A stretch of 64,000 nucleotides of DNA from JBEBVQ01 sp037190845 (GTDB taxonomy: Bacteria; Bacteroidota; Bacteroidia; Chitinophagales; Chitinophagaceae), in assembly GCA_037190845.1 (NCBI GenBank), contig JBBCJI010000022.1, forward strand, positions 1 through 64,000. Direction: 5' to 3'. Each line of letters starts with the position of its first letter. The stretch's first letter is position 1. Under the pieces are notes generated by a model. It did no database searches and was not told where the DNA came from. It saw only the letters and a list, made by a program, of their open reading frames with translations. Below are positions 19,341 through 26,749 of the stretch, piece after piece. A program made the position numbers and the translations under genes.

Positions 19341-21041
19341 TTAATGTCTTTTGTTAAAATTTGAATGCCTGGAATGTCCGGATTTGTTAAACCTGTCTTC
19401 ACTCCTGCCTGATCCATAAGGTCTTGAAGGCCCTTCTCTGCGTCTTTGCTCGGCTTCTTCTATCCGGATCTTTCTGCCTTTGAATTTTTTAGTAGGTAAT
19501 ACCTCACGGATAAAATCCGCAGCATCTGAACGAACATTAAAGAAACTGCTCAGGTCGCGTACCATCACACGATCCAGTACGTTGCGGTCAAGATCGGTCA
19601 TATCCGCAATAAAATCTATCAGCTTGCCGGGGCTCATCCCGTCTTTGGCGCCGAGGTTGATGAACAGGCGTACCCATTCACCGGTATTGTTGCCTCCTTT
19701 ACCCGTTTTCTCGTAGCCGGCATTCAGGTCTTTGGCGCCCTGGTAGGCATCTATAGTGTCTTTTAGCTGCAGCCAAAGCAATCTGTTGATCAGTTCGTCT
19801 TTATCCATTTCAGCAAAACGTTCATGGATAGCATTCTGGTAAACAGCTGCGAAAGAAGGTTCGGGGTTAGCCGTTTCAATGAGCGCAAGCTGGAAAAAGA
19901 GGCGTTTGCGTACCACTTCGGCGCCATCCGGAATGTCACACTTGTTAAACCGTGATTTTACGATGCGTTCAATAGAGCGGATATTGCCGATCTCACGCGG
20001 CGCTACGATAGACATGCAAATACCGGATTTTCCGGCGCGTGCTGTCCGCCCGCTTCTGTGGGTATATACTTCCGGATCGTCGGGCAACTCATAGTTGATC
20101 ACGTGGGTGATATCGTTTACATCAATGCCACGTGCAGCCACATCGGTCGCGACAATTGCCTGTAACGATTTGCTTTTAAAACGTTCCATCACCTTGCTGC
20201 GCATCTTCTGATCCATATCTCCGTGCAGCGGACTTACATGGTAGCCCTGGCGCATGAGTTTTTCGGCAATCTCCTGGCAGTCCTGCTTGGTACGTGTGAA
20301 GATAATACCATAAATGCCTGGTGTGAAATCAAGTAAGCGCTGGAGTGTTTCGAACCGGTTGTGATGGTTTGTTATATAATACTGGTGATCAATGTTTTCA
20401 TTGGTTGCATTGGCAGGAGCAACGGAGATTTCTTCCCATTCCTTCATAAACCGTTTTGCAATACCACGTACTTCATTACTCATAGTGGCAGAAAAGAGCC
20501 AGGTATGTTCGCGATTGGGTGTGTTTTTCAGGATGAAATCAATATCCTCACGGAATCCCATGTTGAGCATTTCATCGGCTTCGTCCAGAACGACATACCG
20601 TACATCTTCCAGTGAAAGCGCTTTGCGTTCCAGCAGGTCTATCAGTCGTCCGGGAGTGGCCACTACTACCTGTGGGTTTGTACGCAGCTCACGGATCTGT
20701 CCGCTGATAGGCACACCTCCGTACACGGCTGTGGATTTCAGTCCGCGCATATGTTGCCCGAATTTTTTAAAATCTTCCTGGATCTGCATACACAGTTCGC
20801 GTGTAGGGCTGAGTACCAGGGCTTGCACCTGTTTTTGTGCAACGTCCATGTGGTGCAGTAGCGGCAGGCCGAAAGCGGCAGTTTTCCCGGTGCCTGTCTG
20901 AGCCAGGCCAATGATGTCGCGGGGCTGGGATAAGAGAAGCGGTAGTACTTTTTGCTGGATGGGGGTGGGGGTCTCAAAACCAAGGTCCGATACGGCACGT
21001 GTCAATTCTTCCCGCAGTGGGAAGCTCGAAAATAAAATCAT
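19341..21041 (-). CDS. DEAD-box ATP-dependent RNA helicase with DbpA-type RNA-binding domain
   Basis: A 566-residue helicase. All core motifs are present: Q motif (FETPTPIQQ), Walker A (AQTGTGKT, residues 47-54), PTREL, TPGR, DEAD (VLDEADEML), SAT and HRSGRTARAG. The C-terminal region contains a DbpA-like RNA-binding domain (WVRLFINLGAKDGMSPGKLIDFI ... VRDLSSFFNV) and a basic, Ser/Arg/Asn-rich tail. In CsdA/DbpA relatives this domain points the enzyme to ribosomal RNA, so ribosome assembly or cold adaptation is likely. It has its own promoter (TTG, 20 bp, TACCTTTG) inside an inverted repeat. Confidence 0.93.
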   Translation of the reverse strand: MILFSSFPLREELTRAVSDLGFETPTPIQQKVLPLLLSQPRDIIGLAQTGTGKTAAFGLPLLHHMDVAQKQVQALVLSPTRELCMQIQEDFKKFGQHMRGLKSTAVYGGVPISGQIRELRTNPQVVVATPGRLIDLLERKALSLEDVRYVVLDEADEMLNMGFREDIDFILKNTPNREHTWLFSATMSNEVRGIAKRFMKEWEEISVAPANATNENIDHQYYITNHHNRFETLQRLLDFTPGIYGIIFTRTKQDCQEIAEKLMRQGYHVSPLHGDMDQKMRSKVMERFKSKSLQAIVATDVAARGIDVNDITHVINYELPDDPEVYTHRSGRTARAGKSGICMSIVAPREIGNIRSIERIVKSRFNKCDIPDGAEVVRKRLFFQLALIETANPEPSFAAVYQNAIHERFAEMDKDELINRLLWLQLKDTIDAYQGAKDLNAGYEKTGKGGNNTGEWVRLFINLGAKDGMSPGKLIDFIADMTDLDRNVLDRVMVRDLSSFFNVRSDAADFIREVLPTKKFKGRKIRIEEAEQRRREGPSRPYGSGRSEDRFNKSGHSRHSNFNKRH

Positions 21042-21070
21042 CTAATTAAGAACTTTTTATAAATAGGCCG

Positions 21071-21078
21071 CAAAGGTA
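21071..21078 (-). promoter_or_regulatory. -7 promoter element for the DEAD-box helicase
   Basis: TACCTTTG on the minus strand matches TAnnTTTG exactly, and a TTG lies 20 bp further upstream inside the 21086-21141 inverted repeat. Confidence 0.55.
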
Positions 21079-21100
21079 CGGAATTAATTGACAATGATCA

Positions 21101-21141
21101 ATTGTTAATGATTAATGTCATACTCATTAATCATTAACAAT
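21101..21141. repeat. Perfect 17-bp inverted repeat upstream of the helicase
   Basis: ATTGTTAATGATTAATG (21101-21117) and its exact reverse complement (21125-21141) are separated by 7 bp. The arms are themselves built of repeated TTAATGATTAAT-type words. It lies between the acyl-CoA dehydrogenase stop and the helicase promoter, so it could act as a terminator or as a promoter-proximal hairpin. Confidence 0.75.
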
Positions 21142-21160
21142 AAACCATTGAAAATTGAGA

Positions 21161-22303
21161 TTATCCTTTCAGTACCCCTCTGCTGATTACGATCTTCTGC
21201 ACTTCGGAAGTGCCTTCATATATCTGGGTGATCTTTGCATCGCGCATCAGGCGCTCTACATGGAATTCTTTTACATAGCCATAGCCGCCGTGTATCTGCA
21301 CCGCTTCGCTGGTTACCCATTGTGCGATCTCGGAAGCATAGAGCTTGGCGATAGCAGCGGATTGATTATAATCCATACCCTGATCTTTCTGCCAGGCCGC
21401 TTTGAGGCAAAGCAGGCGGGCTGCTTCGATGGCTGTAGCCATGTCTGCCAGCTTAAAGGCAATCGCCTGATGATTCATGATCTCTGTACCGAAGGCTTTA
21501 CGCTCTTTCGAATATTTTACGGCCAGCTCGTAAGCGCCGCTCGCAATACCCAGCGCCTGTGAAGCGATCCCGATACGCCCGCCGGTAAGTGTCTTCATGG
21601 CAAATTTGAAGCCGAATCCGTCTTCACCGATCCGGTTTTCCTTGGGTACTTTTACGTCCTGGAACATAATGCTGTGCGTATCGCTACCGCGGATACCCAG
21701 CTTATTTTCTTTGGCGCCTACAGTGACACCGGGTGAATCTTTTTCAACGATCAGCACGTTGATACCTTTATGCCCTTTTTCAGGATATGTTTGTGCGATG
21801 ACCAAGTAATAAGAAGCGGAAGAGCCGTTTGTGATCCAGTTTTTAGTGCCGTTGAGCAGGTAGTGATCACCTTTATCTTCTGCAGTTGTGCGCTGAGATG
21901 TTGCGTCAGAACCGGCTTCCGGTTCACTCAGCAGGAAGGCGCCGAGTTTTTCGCCCGTGGCGAGTTTGGTAAGGTATTTTTGCTTTTGCTCTTCATTGCC
22001 ATATGTTTCCAGTCCCCAGCACACGAGCGAGTTATTCACGCTCATACAAACCGATGTGGAAGCGTCAATCTTCGAAATTTCTTCCATGGCCAGTACATAG
22101 GAAACAGTGTCCATACCCGAGCCGTTGTATTTCGGGTCTACCATCATACCCAGAAACCCCAGCTCTCCCAGCTTTTTAATTTGCTCTGCGGGGAATTTCT
22201 GGTGCTCGTCGCGTTCGATCACGCCCGGTAATAATTCATTCCGTGCAAAATCCCGTGCTGCGGCTTGTACGGCTAACTGCTCTTCTGTGAGTTGGAAGTT
22301 CAT
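21161..22303 (-). CDS. Acyl-CoA dehydrogenase (short-chain/butyryl type)
   Basis: A 380-residue FAD enzyme of the full expected length. It has the N- and C-terminal helical domains and the central beta domain (LLSEPEAGSDATSQRTTA, WITNGSSASYYLVIAQT). The catalytic base is Glu363 in QIYEGTSEVQ, the position used by short- and medium-chain acyl-CoA dehydrogenases. It oxidises acyl-CoA to the 2,3-enoyl-CoA in fatty-acid or branched-chain amino-acid breakdown and passes electrons to ETF. It has its own promoter and no catabolic neighbours. Confidence 0.93.
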   Translation of the reverse strand: MNFQLTEEQLAVQAAARDFARNELLPGVIERDEHQKFPAEQIKKLGELGFLGMMVDPKYNGSGMDTVSYVLAMEEISKIDASTSVCMSVNNSLVCWGLETYGNEEQKQKYLTKLATGEKLGAFLLSEPEAGSDATSQRTTAEDKGDHYLLNGTKNWITNGSSASYYLVIAQTYPEKGHKGINVLIVEKDSPGVTVGAKENKLGIRGSDTHSIMFQDVKVPKENRIGEDGFGFKFAMKTLTGGRIGIASQALGIASGAYELAVKYSKERKAFGTEIMNHQAIAFKLADMATAIEAARLLCLKAAWQKDQGMDYNQSAAIAKLYASEIAQWVTSEAVQIHGGYGYVKEFHVERLMRDAKITQIYEGTSEVQKIVISRGVLKG

Positions 22304-22339
22304 AGATTTTAAAATATTCTATCCGGTAAAAAATTCGTG

Positions 22340-22347
22340 CAAACCTA
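22340..22347 (-). promoter_or_regulatory. -7 promoter element for the acyl-CoA dehydrogenase
   Basis: TAGGTTTG on the minus strand is an exact TAnnTTTG match, with TTG 20 bp upstream; it is 36 bp from the start codon. Confidence 0.55.
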
Positions 22348-22418
22348 CATTTATTCTCTGTAAAGCGCAAGCATGTCTGAGTGTTATGGCTGTTCGGTGG
22401 TTTGTAGTATGGTTAATT

Positions 22419-22688
22419 TTAATTTTGGAGATTATAGAATTTATCATTGTTCCAATTTCCTGGGTTAGTTATAATGTATTTTGAAATGCGATGATAGGAT
22501 TGTTCGTTACGGATAATGTGTTCCCAATAATTACGCTGCCACAATTTGCCGTTGAATGGTTTCCAACCCCAATTTTTGACCCCACGAATGTATTCAACCG
22601 TTACGATGGATTGAAATGCACCTGTTATATCACCAACGGTTTTCGATTTCGTGGCGGTAGGGGCAATCCCTTGTGGTTGCCCCTGCAT
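22419..22688 (-). pseudogene. C-terminal remnant of a REP-associated tyrosine transposase (RAYT, IS200-like)
   Basis: The minus-strand frame encodes about 89 residues matching the C-terminal third of RAYT proteins: KSKTVGDITGAFQSIVTVEY, then LWQRNYWEHIIRNEQSYHRI and YIITNPGNWNNDKFY. The N-terminal half with the His-hydrophobe-His nuclease motif is absent, and the frame opens inside a REP sequence (MQGQPQGIAPT). It cannot be an active transposase. RAYTs process REP palindromes, and a REP pair sits at its 5' end, so this is the relic of a REP/RAYT locus. A short expressed protein is possible but unlikely. Confidence 0.75.
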
Positions 22689-22750
22689 TGATTGTTCATT
22701 TATATTTTGGTTCCCCTGTTATTTTGGTCAACCACAAGGGTTGGCCCTAC
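22657..22750. repeat. Inverted pair of REP sequences
   Basis: GTAGGGGCAATCCCTTGTGG starts the left copy at 22657-22679; the right copy (22729-22750) is its near-exact reverse complement with one substitution, one deletion and a T/C change. They face each other across about 49 bp. The left copy is also the coding start of the RAYT remnant. Confidence 0.8.
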
Positions 22751-22761
22751 GATTGTTGTAT

Positions 22762-23016
22762 TTAATAATGATACCGGCATTGCATAACATAGATCGTGTC
22801 GCCCGTTACCTTATATACCAGCCGGTGTTCCAGATCAATGCGCCTCGACCAGAAGCCCGACAGCGTTCCTTTCAGCGGTTCGGGCTTGCCGGTTCCCGTA
22901 AATGGCGTACACTGGCTCTCTTTAATGAGCCCGTTTATTTTCTTTAATACTGCTTTGTCCTGCTGTTGCCAGTACTGGTAATCCTCCCAGGCCGTCCCTG
23001 TGAATATAATCTTCAT
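22762..23016 (-). CDS. yoeB: YoeB-family mRNA interferase toxin
   Basis: An 84-residue protein of the same length as E. coli YoeB. Residues known to be catalytic in that family are all in register: E46 (KPEPLKG), R59 (WSRRID), R65 (EHRLVY), H83 and Y84 (the C-terminal RYHY). YoeB cuts mRNA in the ribosomal A site during translation and is neutralised by YefM. The start codon overlaps the antitoxin stop by 4 bp (ATGA), which couples toxin synthesis to antitoxin translation. It looks intact and functional. Confidence 0.93.
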   Translation of the reverse strand: MKIIFTGTAWEDYQYWQQQDKAVLKKINGLIKESQCTPFTGTGKPEPLKGTLSGFWSRRIDLEHRLVYKVTGDTIYVMQCRYHY

Positions 23017-23267
23017 TCCTCAATAAGCTGTTGCTCCTGTCCCAATCCCTTCTGGTATTCATTGAGCGCATTTTGAAGCCTTGTGGCATTTTGGGGAGAG
23101 CTCATCAGGTGGAAGGTCTCCATAATGCTGTTGTAATCGGTCTGGGATAGTACTACAACATTTTCGCCTTTGGTGCGGGTGACAAATAAAGGGCTTTTGC
23201 TTTTGAAAACTTCGTCCAGGTATGTTTTCAGGTTTTGTCTGAAATCGGAATATGTTGCAATCAGCAT
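23013..23267 (-). CDS. yefM: YefM/Phd-family antitoxin
   Basis: An 84-residue antitoxin. MLIATYSDFRQNLKTYLDEV is the usual Phd/YefM opening, so the ATG at 23267 was chosen rather than the one at 23345. The N-terminal part (1-50, VTRTKGENVVVLSQTDYNSI) forms the DNA-binding dimer that represses the operon; the C-terminal helix wraps the toxin. It precedes yoeB with a 4-bp overlap. The module borders a mobile-element relic, consistent with horizontal gain. Confidence 0.92.
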   Translation of the reverse strand: MLIATYSDFRQNLKTYLDEVFKSKSPLFVTRTKGENVVVLSQTDYNSIMETFHLMSSPQNATRLQNALNEYQKGLGQEQQLIEE

Positions 23268-23538
23268 AGGGTCTGGTTTCCTGCAAAGATAATAGTTTTG
23301 TACAGGAAATGGTACAGTTTTTTCTTGGTATGGATAGTTGAGCATGGTTAATGTATTTATGTACTGATTTGTTTATTGTCGCTCCAGAATATGGAATAGA
23401 CAACTCAAATATACTACATTAAACTCGTTAAAAAAATATTATTTGTATATTTTTCATTGAAATAAAAAGATGTAAAAATGTGTATTTTTTGATAAATAGA
23501 AAGAGTGTTATTTGAGAATGTGACCGGTACTGTCGGTA

Positions 23539-23571
23539 CTTGTGTGGAATCTGCACTGTTTTTTATCTTTA
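23539..23571 (+). promoter_or_regulatory. Promoter for the ECF sigma factor gene at 23591
   Basis: CTTG (23539-23542), a 21-bp spacer and TATCTTTA (23564-23571) match TTTG-N19-21-TAnnTTTG with one mismatch per box. It places transcription start near 23578. Confidence 0.5.
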
Positions 23572-23590
23572 TTACAGAACGCTGCACATT

Positions 23591-24163
23591 TTGAGATTAG
23601 GCAAAGACCATAAAAATGATACGGATGAGGCCTTGTTGCTGGCTTTCCGTACAACAGGCGACAATCGTTGGCTGGGTATTTTGCTGGAACGTTATACGCT
23701 TTTGCTGCTGGGGGTGGCCATGAAGTATCTGAAAGACCGGGACGAAGCACAGGACGCCGTTCAGCAGGTTTTCCTGAAGGCGGTTGCCCATTTATCTGGT
23801 GATACGGTGCGGAATGTCGGTGGCTGGTTGTATGTACTGACGCGGAACCATTGCCTCCAGGTTTTGCGGGATAAAAAGCATATGGTATCGGAAGATCTTG
23901 CCGAAAAATTAAGAGAAATGCCATCCGACAAAGAGGCCATGCTGCAGCACGACTACACGCTGGAGCAGATGGAGGCAGCCCTCGAAACATTAAGCCATGA
24001 GCAGAAAAATTGTATTATCTTGTTTTACCTTAAAAAGCTGAGCTACCAGCAGATCATGGAGCGTACCGGTTACACTTTCGCGCAGGTAAAAAGCTTTATC
24101 CAGAATGGAAAAAGAAACCTGAAAATAATGCTGTCAGAGAACCCGGACAGGGAAATATCATGA
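23591..24163 (+). CDS. ECF-type RNA polymerase sigma factor
   Basis: A 190-residue sigma-70 family protein. The start is read as TTG at 23591 (MRLGKDHKND), because the longer frame from 23540 would begin within the promoter. Region 2 spans about 20-90 (RYTLLLLGVAMKYLKDRDEAQDAVQQVFLKAV, then GGWLYVLTRNHCLQVLRDK), and region 4 about 125-180 (LSHEQKNCIILFYLKKLSYQQIMERTGYTFAQVKSFIQNGKRNLK). The next gene overlaps by 4 bp and encodes a small membrane protein that probably acts as its anti-sigma factor. Similar sigma genes in Bacteroidota often control envelope or stress genes. Confidence 0.9.
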   Translation: MRLGKDHKNDTDEALLLAFRTTGDNRWLGILLERYTLLLLGVAMKYLKDRDEAQDAVQQVFLKAVAHLSGDTVRNVGGWLYVLTRNHCLQVLRDKKHMVSEDLAEKLREMPSDKEAMLQHDYTLEQMEAALETLSHEQKNCIILFYLKKLSYQQIMERTGYTFAQVKSFIQNGKRNLKIMLSENPDREIS

Positions 24164-24510
24164 GCGGTCTGAACGATATATGGAATAGCAGCGAACGGGA
24201 CAGCATCCCGCAGGAAAAGCTGCTGGCGTACCTCGAAGGCCGTCTGACGGATGCCGAACGTCACGAGGTGGAACGCCTGTTGGGTGAGGAGTCATTGGAA
24301 TGCGATGCACTTGAAGGACTGCAATCCCTGACGCCCGAAGAAACAAAGCAGACGGTAGGGAGGCTGAACCGAACTTTACGCAGCTATCTGCAGCAGCGAA
24401 AAGAGCATCGCAAAAAACAGATCACTGGTAATTACTGGGCGTGGATTGCCTTACTGGTTATCCTGATGCTCGCTATTGTTGCTTTTGTATTGATCCGGAT
24501 GAGTCAATGA
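24160..24510 (+). CDS. Small single-pass membrane protein, probable anti-sigma partner
   Basis: A 116-residue protein: soluble N-terminal part (1-85) with SIPQEKLLAYLEGRLTDAER, a pattern like the N-terminal helices of zinc-finger anti-sigma factors (LxxYLxGxLxxxExxxVExxL), then a basic stretch and one membrane helix (about 90-113, WAWIALLVILMLAIVAFVLI). It lacks the HxxxCxxC zinc site. The 4-bp overlap with the sigma gene (ATGA) makes an anti-sigma role likely. No periplasmic domain follows the helix, so any signal input would come from other proteins. Confidence 0.72.
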   Translation: MSGLNDIWNSSERDSIPQEKLLAYLEGRLTDAERHEVERLLGEESLECDALEGLQSLTPEETKQTVGRLNRTLRSYLQQRKEHRKKQITGNYWAWIALLVILMLAIVAFVLIRMSQ

Positions 24511-24530
24511 ATCGTCCACAGGCAATTAGC

Positions 24531-24813
24531 TAATTAGTCGTCCCCTAAAAAGTCAATGCTGCCATGAGATCCCGGGTCAAGCCCGGGATGACATAGTAGA
24601 CAGATTCGTAGTCAGTACACTTAAGGGACGTGCCCGGCCACTAACCACTGTGTCATTGCGGCCCCCGAGCCGCAATCTCATTCAGTACGTGGGTCTATAA
24701 TTACAGGATTTTCTGTTATGCACACGAAAAGCTTGCAATCTTTCTCGTCCAATATTTTGAATACAAAACGCACAATCAGTTTTATTAAATCGTTTTTAGG
24801 GGACGACTAATTA
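24531..24813. mobile_element. 283-bp MITE-like element with perfect 21-bp terminal inverted repeats
   Basis: The ends (24531-24551 and 24793-24813) are exact reverse complements over 21 bp and include TTAGTCGTCCCCTAAAAA. The interior has no ORF worth calling but holds two GC-rich palindromes: ATCCCGGG/CCCGGGAT (24569-24589) and ATTGCGGC/GCCGCAAT (24655-24676). No clear target-site duplication is visible. It fills nearly all of the space between two convergent genes and looks like a non-autonomous element or a composite of older repeats. Confidence 0.65.
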
Positions 24814-24823
24814 ACACATTAAG

Positions 24824-25396
24824 CTACCGTCCCTTCTCCGAAAAATGCTGACTGATCAGTCCGTAAAACAACTGTACGGTATAATTGTCTTCGTTCCAGT
24901 TATAATTCCAGGAAACATGAGTATGCAGCCAGTCGGTAGCATCGGCAAAGCTGCCGCTGTTATTGATCTCCCGTATTGCTGCTTCGTAAGCTTCTTTGTC
25001 ATTATGAAACAGTTCGCTGATGATCTGGTACTTGTCGTTGATGCCGATCAGTTTTCTTATATCCTGTTGAGGGGCCGCAGCCGGAGGAATAACAGGTTGT
25101 GGCGGTGGCGGGGTAGCCATCTGTACCGGTTCTGTATCTGTATCCGGGGCCGGAACATACTCCGGGACTACAGTGGGCCGCAGCGGTATTTCTCTTTCTT
25201 CCGGTTCTTTAGTGTGTGTAGGGGTGATTACAGATTCAGCGACTTGTGGCGGCGGAGCAACAGTACGCAGATCAAGCAGCGCCGCATACAACTGACGGGA
25301 ATAATCCAGCATCAGGTCAATGTCTATGGTTGTTTTCTCGTGTGGCTGATTATATAAATCCTGCATCTTTCGGAGCAGGGTTGATATCGACTGCAT
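24824..25396 (-). CDS. Conserved hypothetical protein with Pro-rich linker
   Basis: A 190-residue cytoplasmic-looking protein of unknown function. Residues 1-45 are helical (LLRKMQDLYNQPHEKTTIDI, RQLYAALLDLRT). Residues 46-112 form a Pro/Glu/Thr-rich low-complexity linker (PPPPQPVIPPAAAPQ). The C-terminal ~78 residues (RKLIGINDKYQIISELFHND, then AIREINNSGSFADATDWLHT) are a compact helical domain that I have the impression is common in Bacteroidota, although no function comes to mind. There is no signal peptide or membrane helix. It lies 43 bp downstream of the homogentisate dioxygenase-like gene but has no obvious link to it. Confidence 0.8.
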   Translation of the reverse strand: MQSISTLLRKMQDLYNQPHEKTTIDIDLMLDYSRQLYAALLDLRTVAPPPQVAESVITPTHTKEPEEREIPLRPTVVPEYVPAPDTDTEPVQMATPPPPQPVIPPAAAPQQDIRKLIGINDKYQIISELFHNDKEAYEAAIREINNSGSFADATDWLHTHVSWNYNWNEDNYTVQLFYGLISQHFSEKGR

Positions 25397-25439
25397 AATA
25401 TTCCCTTTGGCTGTTACTGATTATGAAGTTGATGGAAGG

Positions 25440-26600
25440 TTAATCCATCCAACTGGTCATATATGATTCATCTTCAATCGCAAGCGCATCGTTGGTCATG
25501 GTCAACGGCCGGAAGGTGTCTACCATAACTGCCAGCTCCTGGGTATCTTTGGCGCCGATGCTTTTTTCCACTGTCCCCGGGTGCGGCCCATGCGGAATAC
25601 CCAGCGGATGCAGGGTGATCATACCACGTTCCACATGCTTACGGCTCATGAAGTCGCCATCTACATAGTAAAGTACTTCATCGCTGTCTATATTGCTGTG
25701 GTTGTATGGCGCTGGTATGGCCAGTGGATGATAATCAAACAGCCGGGGTACAAACGAGCAGATCACAAAGTTATGAGCATCGAATGTCTGGTGTACCGGT
25801 GGCGGCTGGTGTACCCGCCCGGTGATCGGCTCGAAATCATGAATGCTGAGTGCATAGGGATAATCATAACCGTCCCAGCCTACGACATCAAATGGATGGT
25901 TGGCATACCAGATCGGGTAGAGTAATCCTTTCTTTTTCATCCGGATCAGAAATTCGCCTTTCATATCGATCGTCTCCAGGTCTTGTGGTTTGCGTATATC
26001 GCGTTCACAGAAAGGAGCGTGTTCCAGCAATTGCCCGTAACGGCTCAGGTAGCGTTTGGGGAAGTTGATGGGACTGAAAGATTCAACGATCAACAAACGG
26101 TTGTCCGGTGTGTCAAATTCGATCTGGTAAATAGTACCACGGGGTACCACCACATAGTCGCCGTATCCGAACGGAATTTGTCCGTATTGTGTTTTCAGTT
26201 TGCCCGTACCCTCATGGATAAAAATGACTTCGTCTGCATCTGCATTTTTGAAAAACACATCACCGCTAAGGCTTTTCTGAGGCGCTGCGAGTGTGATCTG
26301 AACGTCGTTATTGAACAGTACTACTTTCCGGCTCTCTATATAATCTGCATGAGGTTTAATGTTGAACCCTTTAAAGCTGCGGTGCTTCAGAATATTATCG
26401 GTTGCGGCTTTTGGCGCGATATCCGTAGGTTCTTCGGAACGGATGATCTGTGTAGGCGGATGAATATGGTATAGCAGTGAATAATCTGATGAAAAGCCCT
26501 CGGTACTGAAAAGCTGTTCCGAATATAATTTGCCATTGGGCTGGCGGAACTGGGTATGTCTTTTATGGGGGATCTCTCCGAGCGAAAAATAATGTGGCAT
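25440..26600 (-). CDS. hmgA: Homogentisate 1,2-dioxygenase family protein
   Basis: A 386-residue double-cupin protein beginning MPHYFSLGEIPHKRHTQFRQ. It opens the aromatic ring of homogentisate to maleylacetoacetate in Phe/Tyr breakdown, if it is orthologous. Probable iron ligands lie in the C-terminal cupin: H301 (PYNHSN), E308 (or D307) in IDSDEVLYYVDGD, and H337 in GIPHGPHPG. It is shorter than the ~430-residue proteobacterial and human enzymes, which is usual for the Bacteroidota form. No other tyrosine-degradation genes are in the window. A promoter (TTG, 19 bp, TAATTTTG) sits 20 bp upstream. Confidence 0.82.
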   Translation of the reverse strand: MPHYFSLGEIPHKRHTQFRQPNGKLYSEQLFSTEGFSSDYSLLYHIHPPTQIIRSEEPTDIAPKAATDNILKHRSFKGFNIKPHADYIESRKVVLFNNDVQITLAAPQKSLSGDVFFKNADADEVIFIHEGTGKLKTQYGQIPFGYGDYVVVPRGTIYQIEFDTPDNRLLIVESFSPINFPKRYLSRYGQLLEHAPFCERDIRKPQDLETIDMKGEFLIRMKKKGLLYPIWYANHPFDVVGWDGYDYPYALSIHDFEPITGRVHQPPPVHQTFDAHNFVICSFVPRLFDYHPLAIPAPYNHSNIDSDEVLYYVDGDFMSRKHVERGMITLHPLGIPHGPHPGTVEKSIGAKDTQELAVMVDTFRPLTMTNDALAIEDESYMTSWMD

Positions 26601-26619
26601 CAGATGTTTGTTTACCTCC

Positions 26620-26627
26620 CAAAATTA
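26620..26627 (-). promoter_or_regulatory. -7 promoter element for the hmgA-like gene
   Basis: TAATTTTG on the minus strand is an exact TAnnTTTG match, with TTG at a 19-bp spacing upstream. Confidence 0.55.
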
Positions 26628-26662
26628 CAAATTACAGGCGATTTATCAATTAAAACAATCTA

Positions 26663-26740
26663 CTTGAATGTGACAAATGTGTTGAATGTAAAGAGTGCGT
26701 TTATCGCATTTCCTGCATTCAGCACATTTGCCATATCAAA
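26663..26740. repeat. Nonamer-word inverted repeat, copy B
   Basis: Left arm of 9-bp words (ACAAATGTG at 26673-26681, then two more), a 5-bp loop (26700-26704), and right arm (26705-26740) of reverse-complement words. Pairing is imperfect: each word pair keeps the ATGTG/ATGCG core with changes in the first positions. Lies between the TonB receptor stop and the hmgA-like start. Confidence 0.78.
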
Positions 26741-26749
26741 CCGGATCAT

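Noticed and set aside
22657..22750. CRISPR-like or IS end interpretation of the inverted repeats
   Set aside because: Only two copies, inverted rather than direct, and one is inside a RAYT relic; REP pair is the better reading.
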